Below are positions 10,465 to 19,321 of a stretch of 64,000 nt of DNA, one piece after another. The stretch comes from Pedobacter antarcticus. Lineage in GTDB: Bacteria > Bacteroidota > Bacteroidia > Sphingobacteriales > Sphingobacteriaceae. Under the pieces are notes generated by a model, which was given only the letters and a program-made list of their open reading frames with translations, was not told the DNA's origin and did no database searches. Both the position numbers and the translations under genes were made by a program. Numbering within the stretch: position 1 is the stretch's first letter; every line of letters starts with the position of its first letter. The stretch spans positions 186,001 through 250,000 of the forward strand of contig NZ_FONS01000006.1 of the NCBI RefSeq assembly GCF_900112985.1. The letters run 5' to 3'.

Positions 10465-13400
10465 ATGCCGCACCCTAGCCAACATATCACTTATAAGCCA
10501 GTTGATTTCAATCCTTTTGAAGAAGAAAAGGGGATTGAAAAAATTATCCCTGTTAACGAGCCCCAGAAAGAAATCTGGTTATCTTGTATGATTGGTGGTA
10601 ATGACGCGAACTGCGCATATAATGAGTCTGTGTCCCTCGATTTCAGCGGTGAAATGAATACAGCTTACTTTGAAACTGCACTACGCAAAGTAATTGAGAG
10701 GCACGAGGCATTACGTGCAACCATATCTCCTGATGGTGAGGTACTCATTATTCAGCAACCAGGTAATTTCTCTCTTTCAACTACAGACTTGTCGTCTATA
10801 CCTGAAGAACAAAACCGTTTAATTGACGAGTTCATCGTCGAGGAAATGAATTTTGTATTTTCTTTAGTTGAAGGCCCTCTATATCGTTTTCATCTTCATA
10901 AACTTGGAGAGAAACACTTTCTGTTCACTGTAGTCCTGCACCATATTATTGCCGATGGCTGGTCAACTGGTGTAATCCTGGATGACCTTAGTAAATTATA
11001 TAACCAACTTTTAAAAAATGGGTATGCAGAACTTCCGGCGCCACCACAAATCAGCACCTATGCATCAACCCTAGAAAGTTTTAAAAAAACTGTAGCATTT
11101 GAACAGACAAATACTTTCTGGCTTAACCAATATCAGGAATCTGTACCCGTGCTGGATTTGCAGACTGATTTCCCCAGGCCGTCTCAAAGGACTTATAAGT
11201 CTAAAAGGTTCGACTTTCAGCTCAATTCCGAATTAGTAAATCAGATACGCAAAACCGGCGCTAAAAATGGCTCTAGCATGGTTAGCACACTACTTCATGC
11301 ATTTGAAGTTTTCTTATTTCAGCAAACAAATCAGCAGGATATCGTCGTTGGTCTTCCGGCCGCTGGTCAGGCTGCTACAGAAAACACAGGCCTGGTAGGT
11401 CACTGCGTAAATCTGCTTCCTTTGCGATCCTTTATCGATTCGGAAATGAGCTTCAATGCTTATTTGAAGAAAAGAAAACCTGAGCTTTTTGATGCCTACG
11501 ATCATCAGCTTTTTACTTATGGTCAACTTATCAAGAAATTGAATATTAAACGGGATCATTCCAGAATTCCTATGGTACCGGTTATTTTTAATATTGACCT
11601 TGGTATGGACCAAGGTTTGGTTTTCGATCAACTGGATTATAAGCTAATTTCGAACCCACGTTCTAACGAAACCTTTGAAATATTCTTAAATATTTCAGGG
11701 GCAGGCAATGTTTATATTTTAGAATGGTCCTATAACACTCAGCTTTTTAAACCGGAAACTATCCAAAGGATGGCGTTCGATTTTCAAAATTTGCTAGAGA
11801 AAGTAACTGCAAACCCAGATATTCCAATAAAAGACCTTACTGAAGAAAAAAGCAATTCATGGAATGAGAGCATTCGTCTTTGGAATAAGACAGATGTACC
11901 TTACCCAAGGGAAAGCTCTCTGATATCACTGATCGATCAGACGGCCTTAACTTATCCGGATAAAACTGCCGTATCATTCGGTGAAAGATCTATATCTTAC
12001 TTTGAGCTTAAGTTAAAATCTGACCAACTTGCTGAATATCTGATAAAACAAGGAATGACTTCGGGGGACATAACCGGTCTCGCAGCAGAAAGATCCATTG
12101 AAATGCTAATTTGTATGCTGTCCATTATGAAATGTGGCGCCGCCTACTTACCTCTTGATCCGGAATATCCTGCGGAACGAATTGAATATATGCTGGAGAA
12201 CTCCGAAGCACATTTCCTGCTTGTTTCCGATTTATGCACAGGAAAGTATCATTCTCGAGCAACCGAATTATCTATCTCTGAAATCTTCAGCTCTTTAGAA
12301 TATGTGGGACAGGAATGCGATTTCCCAATCGTTGCGGGTAATGACCTTGCTTACGTTCTATACACATCAGGGTCAACAGGTAAGCCCAAAGGAGTACAGA
12401 TTATGCATTATAATCTGGTGAATTTTTTATTGAGTATGCAGAAAGATCCGGGCCTGAACTCCCGCGATAAGTTACTTGCAATCACGACCATCTCATTCGA
12501 TATAGCAGGTCTCGAACTTTTTCTACCGCTGATCAGCGGCGCCGAGTTAATTTTATGCGATAGAGAAACCTCAAGAGATGGACGCCGTTTACTGGAAACA
12601 CTAAGCAGTAGAGAAATTACTTTCATGCAAGCGACGCCAGCAACCTGGAGAATGCTTATTGACGCAGGCTGGAATTCAAGCCCTGGACTTAAAGTACTTT
12701 GTGGCGGTGAAGCTTTTCCTCCAGCACTCGCAGAAATTCTGCATACCAAAGTTGGATCTGTGTATAACATGTACGGCCCTACTGAAACAACAATATGGTC
12801 ATCACTGAAACTGTTATCTGCAGAAGACAAACAGATCACTATTGGAAAGCCCATTCAAAATACTCGTTTTTATATTCTGAATGCCCAGCTTAACCCAGTT
12901 AAACCAGGAGCTACCGGCGAAATATATATAGGTGGTGATGGTGTCGGCCTGGGATATCTGAATCAGCCGGAACTTACCGCCGAACGATTTATAAAAGATC
13001 CCTTCTGTGACTCTCCTGATTCCAGGATGTACCAGACTGGTGATTTAGGAAAATACACGGCTGATGGTGAAATCCTCTATATGGGGCGTTCAGATCAGCA
13101 GATCAAAGTACGAGGCTTTCGTATTGAACCTGGTGAAATTGAGAGCGTACTGCATGATATTAATGAGGTGAAATCTGCAATCGTTATCGCCAGGGAAGAC
13201 ATACCGGGAGATCAGCGAATGGTTGCTTATGTCATTCCGGTCAAAAAAGAACTTCTGGAATCTGATACTTTTGGTGAATGGAAAAAAGAACTCAGAAATC
13301 ATTTACCTGAATATATGATCCCTCAGGATTTTGTAATCATGGAAGAGTTTCCACTTACACCTAATCATAAGATAGACCGTAAGGCATTACCAAAGCCACC

Positions 13401-14484
13401 AAAACAGCAAACAGCAGCAGCAAATCAGTCAGCAATTAGAAAAATGACTAAAAGAGAAGCTGTTATTGCTGAGATATGGTCTGACGTGCTCGGCCTCGTT
13501 AATCCTTCACCTGATGATGATTTCTTCGAATTAGGAGGGCATTCATTGCTCGCGGTCAAAGTCATGGTAGAAATAGAGCGTGTCACAGGAAAAAGGTTGC
13601 CTTTATCAACCCTTTTTGAATCATCCACAATTTCAAGTCTAGCTAAAAAAACCGGAGGTGACGACGATAACGAAGAACATTCCTGGGATGTTTTGGTCCC
13701 TATTAAACCCTCAGGCAAAAAAGATCCTATCTATCTTGTGCATGGTGGTGGTCTGCACGTTTTATTATTTGCATCCATGAGCAAATATATCGACGACGAT
13801 CAGCCGGTATACGGTATTCAGGGCCTGGGGATGAAACGGGATATGGAGCTTCTGTATTCGAATGAAGAAATAGCCAGTAAATATCTAGAGGAAATCCTGC
13901 AAAACAACCCAGATGGTCCTTATTGTCTTGCAGGCTATTCAATGGGCGGTAAAATAGTTTTTGAAATCGCAAATCAATTACAGCGAATGGGAAAAACGGT
14001 GAAATTCCTCGGAATAATCGATACCTACGCAACGAATGAAGATGAAAATTTAAGAATTAAGATGAGTAAGAAAATCATCCGGCAATTCAGAAAAATACCA
14101 TTTTTCATTAGCTCATTTATTAAAAACCCTAAAGATGCCTGGTCTTATCAGATGTATATGTCTAAAACCAGAATTAAGCAATTACTTTCAAAAAACAAAG
14201 AAGAAGAAACTAAACATTTTAATGAGAGAGAATTGGAAATAGTGAATAGTTATGATATTGCTTATCAAAAATATAGACTCAAACCTTCAGACCTCAAAAT
14301 TCATTTGTTCCGGGTTAACAAAAGATTATATTTTCTGGATGACCTGAAATTTCTTGGCTGGGCGAAATTTGCAAAAAAAGGAGTAGAAGTACATGAAATA
14401 CCGGGGGATCACAGGACGTTCCTATACTCTCCTAATGATCAAGGGTTTGCACGTATATTGCAAGGAGTGCTGGACAAACTTTAA
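10465..14484 (+). CDS. Nonribosomal peptide synthetase: C-A-T-TE
   Basis: This 1339-residue terminal module has: a condensation domain (about 25-450) with the HHxxxDG motif at 159-165; an adenylation domain (about 480-970) with [10 protein letters not shown] near 633, MYGPTETT and GRSDQQIKVRGFRIEPGEIE; a carrier domain with Ser1027 in ELGGHSLL; and a type I thioesterase (about 1080-1339) with nucleophile Ser1159 in GYSMGG and His1316 in GDHRT. It would accept the beta-aminoacyl chain from the upstream megasynthase, couple it to its own amino acid, and release the product by hydrolysis or cyclisation. The pocket residues read approximately D-I-L-Q-L-G-M-I-W, close to published glycine codes. 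It is 3 bp after the megasynthase and 6 bp before the phosphopantetheinyl transferase. Confidence 0.94.
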   Translation: MPHPSQHITYKPVDFNPFEEEKGIEKIIPVNEPQKEIWLSCMIGGNDANCAYNESVSLDFSGEMNTAYFETALRKVIERHEALRATISPDGEVLIIQQPGNFSLSTTDLSSIPEEQNRLIDEFIVEEMNFVFSLVEGPLYRFHLHKLGEKHFLFTVVLHHIIADGWSTGVILDDLSKLYNQLLKNGYAELPAPPQISTYASTLESFKKTVAFEQTNTFWLNQYQESVPVLDLQTDFPRPSQRTYKSKRFDFQLNSELVNQIRKTGAKNGSSMVSTLLHAFEVFLFQQTNQQDIVVGLPAAGQAATENTGLVGHCVNLLPLRSFIDSEMSFNAYLKKRKPELFDAYDHQLFTYGQLIKKLNIKRDHSRIPMVPVIFNIDLGMDQGLVFDQLDYKLISNPRSNETFEIFLNISGAGNVYILEWSYNTQLFKPETIQRMAFDFQNLLEKVTANPDIPIKDLTEEKSNSWNESIRLWNKTDVPYPRESSLISLIDQTALTYPDKTAVSFGERSISYFELKLKSDQLAEYLIKQGMTSGDITGLAAERSIEMLICMLSIMKCGAAYLPLDPEYPAERIEYMLENSEAHFLLVSDLCTGKYHSRATELSISEIFSSLEYVGQECDFPIVAGNDLAYVLYTSGSTGKPKGVQIMHYNLVNFLLSMQKDPGLNSRDKLLAITTISFDIAGLELFLPLISGAELILCDRETSRDGRRLLETLSSREITFMQATPATWRMLIDAGWNSSPGLKVLCGGEAFPPALAEILHTKVGSVYNMYGPTETTIWSSLKLLSAEDKQITIGKPIQNTRFYILNAQLNPVKPGATGEIYIGGDGVGLGYLNQPELTAERFIKDPFCDSPDSRMYQTGDLGKYTADGEILYMGRSDQQIKVRGFRIEPGEIESVLHDINEVKSAIVIAREDIPGDQRMVAYVIPVKKELLESDTFGEWKKELRNHLPEYMIPQDFVIMEEFPLTPNHKIDRKALPKPPKQQTAAANQSAIRKMTKREAVIAEIWSDVLGLVNPSPDDDFFELGGHSLLAVKVMVEIERVTGKRLPLSTLFESSTISSLAKKTGGDDDNEEHSWDVLVPIKPSGKKDPIYLVHGGGLHVLLFASMSKYIDDDQPVYGIQGLGMKRDMELLYSNEEIASKYLEEILQNNPDGPYCLAGYSMGGKIVFEIANQLQRMGKTVKFLGIIDTYATNEDENLRIKMSKKIIRQFRKIPFFISSFIKNPKDAWSYQMYMSKTRIKQLLSKNKEEETKHFNERELEIVNSYDIAYQKYRLKPSDLKIHLFRVNKRLYFLDDLKFLGWAKFAKKGVEVHEIPGDHRTFLYSPNDQGFARILQGVLDKL

Positions 14485-14489
14485 AAACT

Positions 14490-15182
14490 ATGTATGACTT
14501 ATCTCTACAGAAACTGACGGGCCACTCCTGGCGTCCCTATTTGCCTATTCAAAAGCTCAGTCAGGATTTACATATTTTCTGCATTCCGGCGATAGCTAGA
14601 CCAGGAGAAGAATTACTAGATGCTGATATGATACTTTCTGCTTGCGAATTACATCATCTTAGTAAATTACGCTTACCTTCTTTAAAAGAGAACTTCAAAA
14701 GATCAAGGTATTTTCTAAGGAATATTCTTTCTGTTTTTCTGAATTCGTCGCCATCAGCACTAAATTTCAAAAAAGATAAAGGACACAAACCTTCCGTGGA
14801 TGGATTGGAGTATAACCTTACGCGTTCAGCAGATTTTATTATTATTGCTGTAAGTGAGCAGCCTGTCGGAATCGATCTTGAATTTATTAAACCTGATTTT
14901 GATTTCTCAGATATCTGTGATCAGCATTTCCATGAAGAAGAACAGCGATGGATAGATACTGACCGACTACGGTTCTTCACCGTATGGACCAGAAAAGAGG
15001 CCGTATTGAAAGCTACGGGAGAAGGACTGATTGATGATATGGCTACCTTCTCGACGATAGCACCACGAGTATATAGAACCCCTAACGGGTTTCATTTAGA
15101 AAGTTATCTGATGAATGACAATTATATACTTAGCCTTGCCACCAATAATTCTGACAAAAAAACTTATTTCTGGCAACTCTAG
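14490..15182 (+). CDS. 4'-phosphopantetheinyl transferase, Sfp type
   Basis: The 230-residue product would activate the three carrier domains of the two upstream synthetases by transferring phosphopantetheine from CoA to the conserved serines. The family signature is present: VGIDLEFI near residue 128 (magnesium-binding Asp and Glu) and WTRKEAVLKATGEGL near 166, with the catalytic Glu and Lys. The length fits the Sfp/Gsp class rather than the short AcpS class. It starts 6 bp after the synthetase stop and closes the operon. Its stop is only 9 bp from the convergent glycosyltransferase stop at 15192, and no terminator hairpin was seen between them. Confidence 0.92.
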   Translation: MYDLSLQKLTGHSWRPYLPIQKLSQDLHIFCIPAIARPGEELLDADMILSACELHHLSKLRLPSLKENFKRSRYFLRNILSVFLNSSPSALNFKKDKGHKPSVDGLEYNLTRSADFIIIAVSEQPVGIDLEFIKPDFDFSDICDQHFHEEEQRWIDTDRLRFFTVWTRKEAVLKATGEGLIDDMATFSTIAPRVYRTPNGFHLESYLMNDNYILSLATNNSDKKTYFWQL

Positions 15183-15191
15183 TATGCCATT

Positions 15192-16358
15192 TTACTTTCG
15201 TCTGGATTTCTCCCAGGCAGCACTTTGCTGCTTTCTGAAGTACCGGTTTATTCCTGCAATTACCGCATAGTTCATTACGCAAAAATAATAGGGAATAAAG
15301 AGCGCTTTAATTCTGATGTTTTTTCTTTCAAAATATACTCCGGCTATACTTAATAAATAAAACAGGCACTGAGCGATCAATAAGGCTATGTAGAATAGCC
15401 CGGCATCATTGACGACTAACACTATATTTAGAAAAAAAACAAGAATTAATAGAAACGGAGTGATAGTCCATCTTAAAACACGGTGACTGATATACTGAAA
15501 TGTAAATATGGGCTGATTAAAGGGGTTGGCAGATTTCCTTAACCTGAAAATAGATTGTATTCCACCCGCAGCTATACGGATCTTCCGTTTTAACTCTTCA
15601 GCGACATCTGCTGAAGCTGTCTCCATCGCATAAGCTAAAGGTTCGTATGCTATAATATAACCTTTTTCGGCTATTCTCATTGCAATCATATGATCATCAA
15701 TAATGGTATCACTTTCAACTGGTTCGTATAATGCAGTTCTAATACTAAATAACTCTCCTGCAGCACCGACATTAGAATACAGCTCATAATCCCATTGCTT
15801 CAACTTGGATTCATACTTCCAATAAAAACCCTCTCCTGCAGAACTTGCATCTGCGGTATCATCTACCAGAATTCTTTTTTCCCCGGCAACAGCCCCGACT
15901 TTAGGATTCTGATAATGCTTAACCAATTCAAGAATGGCGGCCTTATTTAAAAATGTATTTGCATCAGTGAATACCGTAATTTCTCCCTTTATAAAAGGAA
16001 TTGCCCTTTTAATAGCAGCCATCTTGCCAGCACGGCTGTCTTGATGCAAGAGCTCAATTGAAGAATAGCCAGCTACCTTAGCTGCCGTAGAATCAGAGGA
16101 TCCATCTGTAATAAAAACAAGTTGTATCAAACCTTCAGGGTAATCTAACTCCAGGGTATTTTTAATTTTTTCTTCAATAATATCTTCTTCGTTATAAGCT
16201 GCCACAATAAGCGTAACTGTGGGGAGAGCACTATCAGAGCTAAATAAAAAAGGCTTACTAAAAATCTTCTTTATTTTGACAAGCAGGTATAGTACAAACC
16301 CATAACCGACATAAGTATAGACGATCAGGAATATGCTGATCCAGAATAATAAAACCAT
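15192..16358 (-). CDS. Membrane glycosyltransferase, family 2
   Basis: The 388-residue product has an N-terminal transmembrane segment (about 1-25), a cytoplasmic GT2 domain (about 48-280), and three or so C-terminal membrane helices (about 295-365). GT2 landmarks are VAAYNEEDIIEEKI, DGSSDST, a DANTF metal-binding motif and a DDHMIAMRIAEKGY acceptor-side motif. The layout resembles processive or lipid-linked membrane glycosyltransferases used in polysaccharide assembly. It follows the rhamnosyltransferase-like gene by 3 bp and is the last gene of the EPS locus on this strand. The donor and acceptor sugars cannot be read from the sequence. Confidence 0.85.
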   Translation of the reverse strand: MVLLFWISIFLIVYTYVGYGFVLYLLVKIKKIFSKPFLFSSDSALPTVTLIVAAYNEEDIIEEKIKNTLELDYPEGLIQLVFITDGSSDSTAAKVAGYSSIELLHQDSRAGKMAAIKRAIPFIKGEITVFTDANTFLNKAAILELVKHYQNPKVGAVAGEKRILVDDTADASSAGEGFYWKYESKLKQWDYELYSNVGAAGELFSIRTALYEPVESDTIIDDHMIAMRIAEKGYIIAYEPLAYAMETASADVAEELKRKIRIAAGGIQSIFRLRKSANPFNQPIFTFQYISHRVLRWTITPFLLILVFFLNIVLVVNDAGLFYIALLIAQCLFYLLSIAGVYFERKNIRIKALFIPYYFCVMNYAVIAGINRYFRKQQSAAWEKSRRK

Positions 16359-16361
16359 GAA

Positions 16362-17273
16362 TTATAATTTATAACCTAATTTCCTGCTCTTTTTGCCATT
16401 AACCAGGTTCCACGCCAGACCTTTTAGTACCCATTTGACCAAATCTTTCCGGCCAGAGAACGTATATTTTAATATTTGTTTCGGACAAGCGAGCAAGACA
16501 TAATAAAAACTGAATATAACAGTATTAAACAAACTTGTGTTACGACGGATGAACAATAAGCGATTTCTGGTCATAAAATAGGTCTTAATACTGCTCTCCC
16601 TCCCTACACTAACCGATTCTTTATGATATATTTTCGTTTGCCCGGTAAACCAGATACTTTTTCCCGCACGTCTAAACTTTTCGCACCAGTCGAGTTCCTC
16701 ATAATACAAGAAAAAGTTTTCCTCCATCAATCCTACACTATTAAGGTCTGTTCTTCTGCACATCATTGCTGCACCATGACAATAAGCTGTTTCCCTGCTT
16801 GTCTGGTCAAACTGCCCTTCATTTTTCTCCATACTACCAATACCACGGTTACGGCATGTTTTATAGTTCATCTCTGTGAATCCGGCGTATTGAATTAATT
16901 CAGGCTGATCAAAATACAAAATCAGCGGAGAGACCATTCCGACCTGCGGATTATCATCCAGAGTTGCGCTTAATGCATCAAATAGGTTTTCGGTAATTTC
17001 GGTGTCGTTATTTAAGAATAAAAGGTAATCTCCGGTTGCCTGTCCTATTCCGAGATTATTTCCGCCTGCGAATCCGATATTTTCCTTCGATCTGATGTAC
17101 TTGACTCCGGGATACGCAGACTGCAATATTTCCTGGATATCCTGTTCACTACCATTGTCTACAACAATTAACTCAATAGGATGCCCTGAAGAATACTTCT
17201 TAATGGATTCTAGCAAAGCAATAGTAACATCAGGCTGGCGGAAGTTGACGGTTATAACAGAGATTGACTTCAT
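16362..17273 (-). CDS. Glycosyltransferase family 2, rhamnosyltransferase-like
   Basis: The 303-residue soluble-type GT2 opens with ITVNFRQPDVTIALLESI and has VVDNGSEQD, then NIGFAGGNNLGI, LLFLNNDTEI (the DxD-like metal site) and an ELDWCEKFRRAGKSIWF block. These are the hallmarks of the WbbL/RfbF-like rhamnosyltransferase group. It would add one sugar to a lipid-linked repeat unit at the inner membrane. It lies 3 bp upstream of the membrane GT2 at 15192 and is separated from the glycosidase gene upstream by a terminator-like hairpin. The sugar specificity is a family-level guess only. Confidence 0.85.
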   Translation of the reverse strand: MKSISVITVNFRQPDVTIALLESIKKYSSGHPIELIVVDNGSEQDIQEILQSAYPGVKYIRSKENIGFAGGNNLGIGQATGDYLLFLNNDTEITENLFDALSATLDDNPQVGMVSPLILYFDQPELIQYAGFTEMNYKTCRNRGIGSMEKNEGQFDQTSRETAYCHGAAMMCRRTDLNSVGLMEENFFLYYEELDWCEKFRRAGKSIWFTGQTKIYHKESVSVGRESSIKTYFMTRNRLLFIRRNTSLFNTVIFSFYYVLLACPKQILKYTFSGRKDLVKWVLKGLAWNLVNGKKSRKLGYKL

Positions 17274-17289
17274 TCATTAAAAATGATAA

Positions 17290-17331
17290 AATTGAGGGTT
17301 TCGGCTATTAGAAAATAGGAAAACCTCAATT
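17290..17331 (-). terminator. Probable intrinsic terminator after the GH lipoprotein gene
   Basis: Arms at 17290-17302 and 17319-17331 pair with one mismatch around AATTGAGG/CCTCAATT. Read on the minus strand the stem is followed by a T-rich run. It lies just 3' of the glycosidase gene and upstream of the two GT2 genes, so it may end or attenuate that transcript. Confidence 0.55.
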
Positions 17332-17348
17332 ATTTTCAATTTAGATAT

Positions 17349-18953
17349 TTATATAGCTTCTACAAAAATTGGTGTTTCTGTTACCTCCAGTTCAATCTTG
17401 CCATTTGACGTTGGAAAATCCTTATAATCCATCTGATCGGCACCGGGCTTTAAATAATGTACTCTGGCAGTTTTTGCTTCTTTAAGATTTAGCTTGTATT
17501 TTTCCTTTCTATCATTCTGATCCGGAACAACAAGTATGTACATATTTTTACCTTTATAAGTATAAACGTCTACAATGGGGTCATTGTTTATGGTGTTGCT
17601 GTAAATGTACTCACCCATTAATTTAGTAGTTTGAAGAATATAATCTGCAGCCGGTCGTCTTTTCTCTTCATTAAGCAATCCAGATGTTTCAAAAGGTGTT
17701 TTAGCTGCGAAACCAGGAGAATGCGCATCATATGCCTGATAAAAGAAAACACGATTCAATCCATGTCTGGCGTACATTAAGGAAGTTCTCAAGATCCAGT
17801 CAGCCTGCGTTAATAGAATAGATTTCGAACCAATAGGTCTTGCACTTTGTACACTTTCCTCATTCAGATCGTACCCGGTTTCAGTTGTCCAGACTTCTAA
17901 ATTGCCAAGTTCTTCCCCTAAAGAAACCATCGTATCTGCAATTTTCCCCATATTTTCATTAGTTTCTGGGGCAACACCCTTATTGTTGGGTTTGAATTTG
18001 GCGAACCATGTTGTATTATCATTTGAATACATATGGAAGTTAATCACGTCAAAACATAAATCAACACTTCCATCCGGCTTATAGCCACGATTTTCTTTGC
18101 ACCATTCTACAATTTCCCTGATATACTTTACGTCTGCCCTGGCAAGTCCGCCAATAACAACTTTCATATTTGGATCTGCAGTTTTAGCCCCTGCATTTTT
18201 TCCCATTGTTCCTTTATGTCCGTCATAAAAGGCTGAAAGGTTAGCAGCATATTCCCTTCCGGTCTGTTGCGCTTTTTTTCCTTTCCACCATTTGTCAGGC
18301 TCATTATTACATTCGACATATTTGATCAGATTGAGTCCAACCTTCATATGGTTTACCCGGTCATTTGTCCATCTTGGTTTTTTAAATAACGTAATCAGGT
18401 TTGTATCGATATTCTTATTACTACCGTATCTGGCTGAGAATTGGAAGATTGCCCTCGCTACCTCTTTATAGGACTTTGGATCTTCTCTGTTGGCGCCATA
18501 CTTTAGTGGCACCACATCCACTTCCTGCTGACCAGGAGGATACGTTTTATATAACCAGTCAGGTACATTTTTAAGACAACTTAAAACAAATATACCTTCC
18601 ATCTTACAACGCTCGTAAACCAGATCGTAATTCCAACCTCCTTTTGTCGTCGGATCGAAGGAATAAACGCCCTCTTTATCTTCAATTTTATCCCAATCCA
18701 TATAATGCCTCACACCGGAGAAAGACTTCATTAAGTCCATTTTAGGTTCGTAAATAAAATTGCCGTCATTATTTCCATGAGGATTCTGTAGAAAGTCCCA
18801 TTCAAATGCATTGATACCAAACAGGTCTTTCATTCTAATCTGTCTATAGGCTAACTTATTTTCTTTGATGTCCTCTTCCTCTGACTTACATGATAATAAT
18901 GTGCAAACAAATAAGAGTGCTAAAATGGATTTGAAGATTTTCTGACTATTCAT
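17349..18953 (-). CDS. Secreted clan GH-A-type glycoside hydrolase lipoprotein
   Basis: The 534-residue product has a lipoprotein signal peptide whose lipobox ends in LLSC (about residue 22), followed by an acidic KSEEED stretch that fits the Bacteroidota surface-export type. The body reads as a TIM-barrel glycosidase: WDKIEDKEGVYSF near 90, ECNNEPDKWW with Glu218 as the probable acid/base, and TTETGYD with Glu358 as the probable nucleophile. The spacing and motif types suit clan GH-A (GH39-like or similar), but the exact family is uncertain. Within an EPS locus it may trim, edit or release the polymer. It has its own terminator-like hairpin downstream and a 368-bp divergent region upstream. 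Confidence 0.75.
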   Translation of the reverse strand: MNSQKIFKSILALLFVCTLLSCKSEEEDIKENKLAYRQIRMKDLFGINAFEWDFLQNPHGNNDGNFIYEPKMDLMKSFSGVRHYMDWDKIEDKEGVYSFDPTTKGGWNYDLVYERCKMEGIFVLSCLKNVPDWLYKTYPPGQQEVDVVPLKYGANREDPKSYKEVARAIFQFSARYGSNKNIDTNLITLFKKPRWTNDRVNHMKVGLNLIKYVECNNEPDKWWKGKKAQQTGREYAANLSAFYDGHKGTMGKNAGAKTADPNMKVVIGGLARADVKYIREIVEWCKENRGYKPDGSVDLCFDVINFHMYSNDNTTWFAKFKPNNKGVAPETNENMGKIADTMVSLGEELGNLEVWTTETGYDLNEESVQSARPIGSKSILLTQADWILRTSLMYARHGLNRVFFYQAYDAHSPGFAAKTPFETSGLLNEEKRRPAADYILQTTKLMGEYIYSNTINNDPIVDVYTYKGKNMYILVVPDQNDRKEKYKLNLKEAKTARVHYLKPGADQMDYKDFPTSNGKIELEVTETPIFVEAI

Positions 18954-19321
18954 ATATTATTTACTGAGAGATTAATTTATTAATCACGATCAATTTGCTG
19001 TAACCTGATAAAACTGATCTAAAATACATAAAATTCTGTCTTTAATTGAATGGGCCTGGAATACCGGCACAGGTCCTTTGCGGATCCGGAATTTTAATTC
19101 AAAAAACCATAAATCGGCCCGGCAAGAAAATATAAATATTTAGGGGATAAAATTCCCCAATTTTACACACTTTACGATTTTTTTACTCTATATTCCCCAA
19201 CTTGTTTTTATAACACTAAAATTTTACATAGCGACGGAACATTTTGAATAGTAGCAGATTACCAATTTAAAAACATAAAATAAAAAACTTTTAAAGAAAA
19301 AATTATTATTAAAAACTCAAA
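18954..19321. other. Divergent intergenic region between the two glycan-active lipoprotein genes
   Basis: This 368-bp AT-rich region separates the GH lipoprotein (minus) from the beta-helix lipoprotein (plus). The only structured part is the GGGGA/TCCCC cluster at 19143-19200, listed separately. No convincing TTTG / TAnnTTTG promoter pair or RNA gene was seen. The last 60 bp before the plus-strand ATG are almost entirely A/T. Confidence 0.5.
19143..19200. promoter_or_regulatory. Operator-like inverted and direct repeats
   Basis: GGGGA (19143-19147) and TCCCC (19154-19158) form an inverted repeat with a 6-bp spacer. The 9-mer ATTCCCCAA occurs at 19152-19160 and again at 19192-19200, 40 bp apart, which is about four helical turns. 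These GC blocks stand out in an A/T-rich region between two divergent genes and look like binding sites for one regulator. No regulator is assigned. Confidence 0.4.

Noticed and set aside
19054..19083. CGGCAC followed by TTTGC upstream of the beta-helix gene, resembling a sigma-54 site
   Set aside because: The spacing between the GG and GC elements is 2 bp too long for the sigma-54 consensus.
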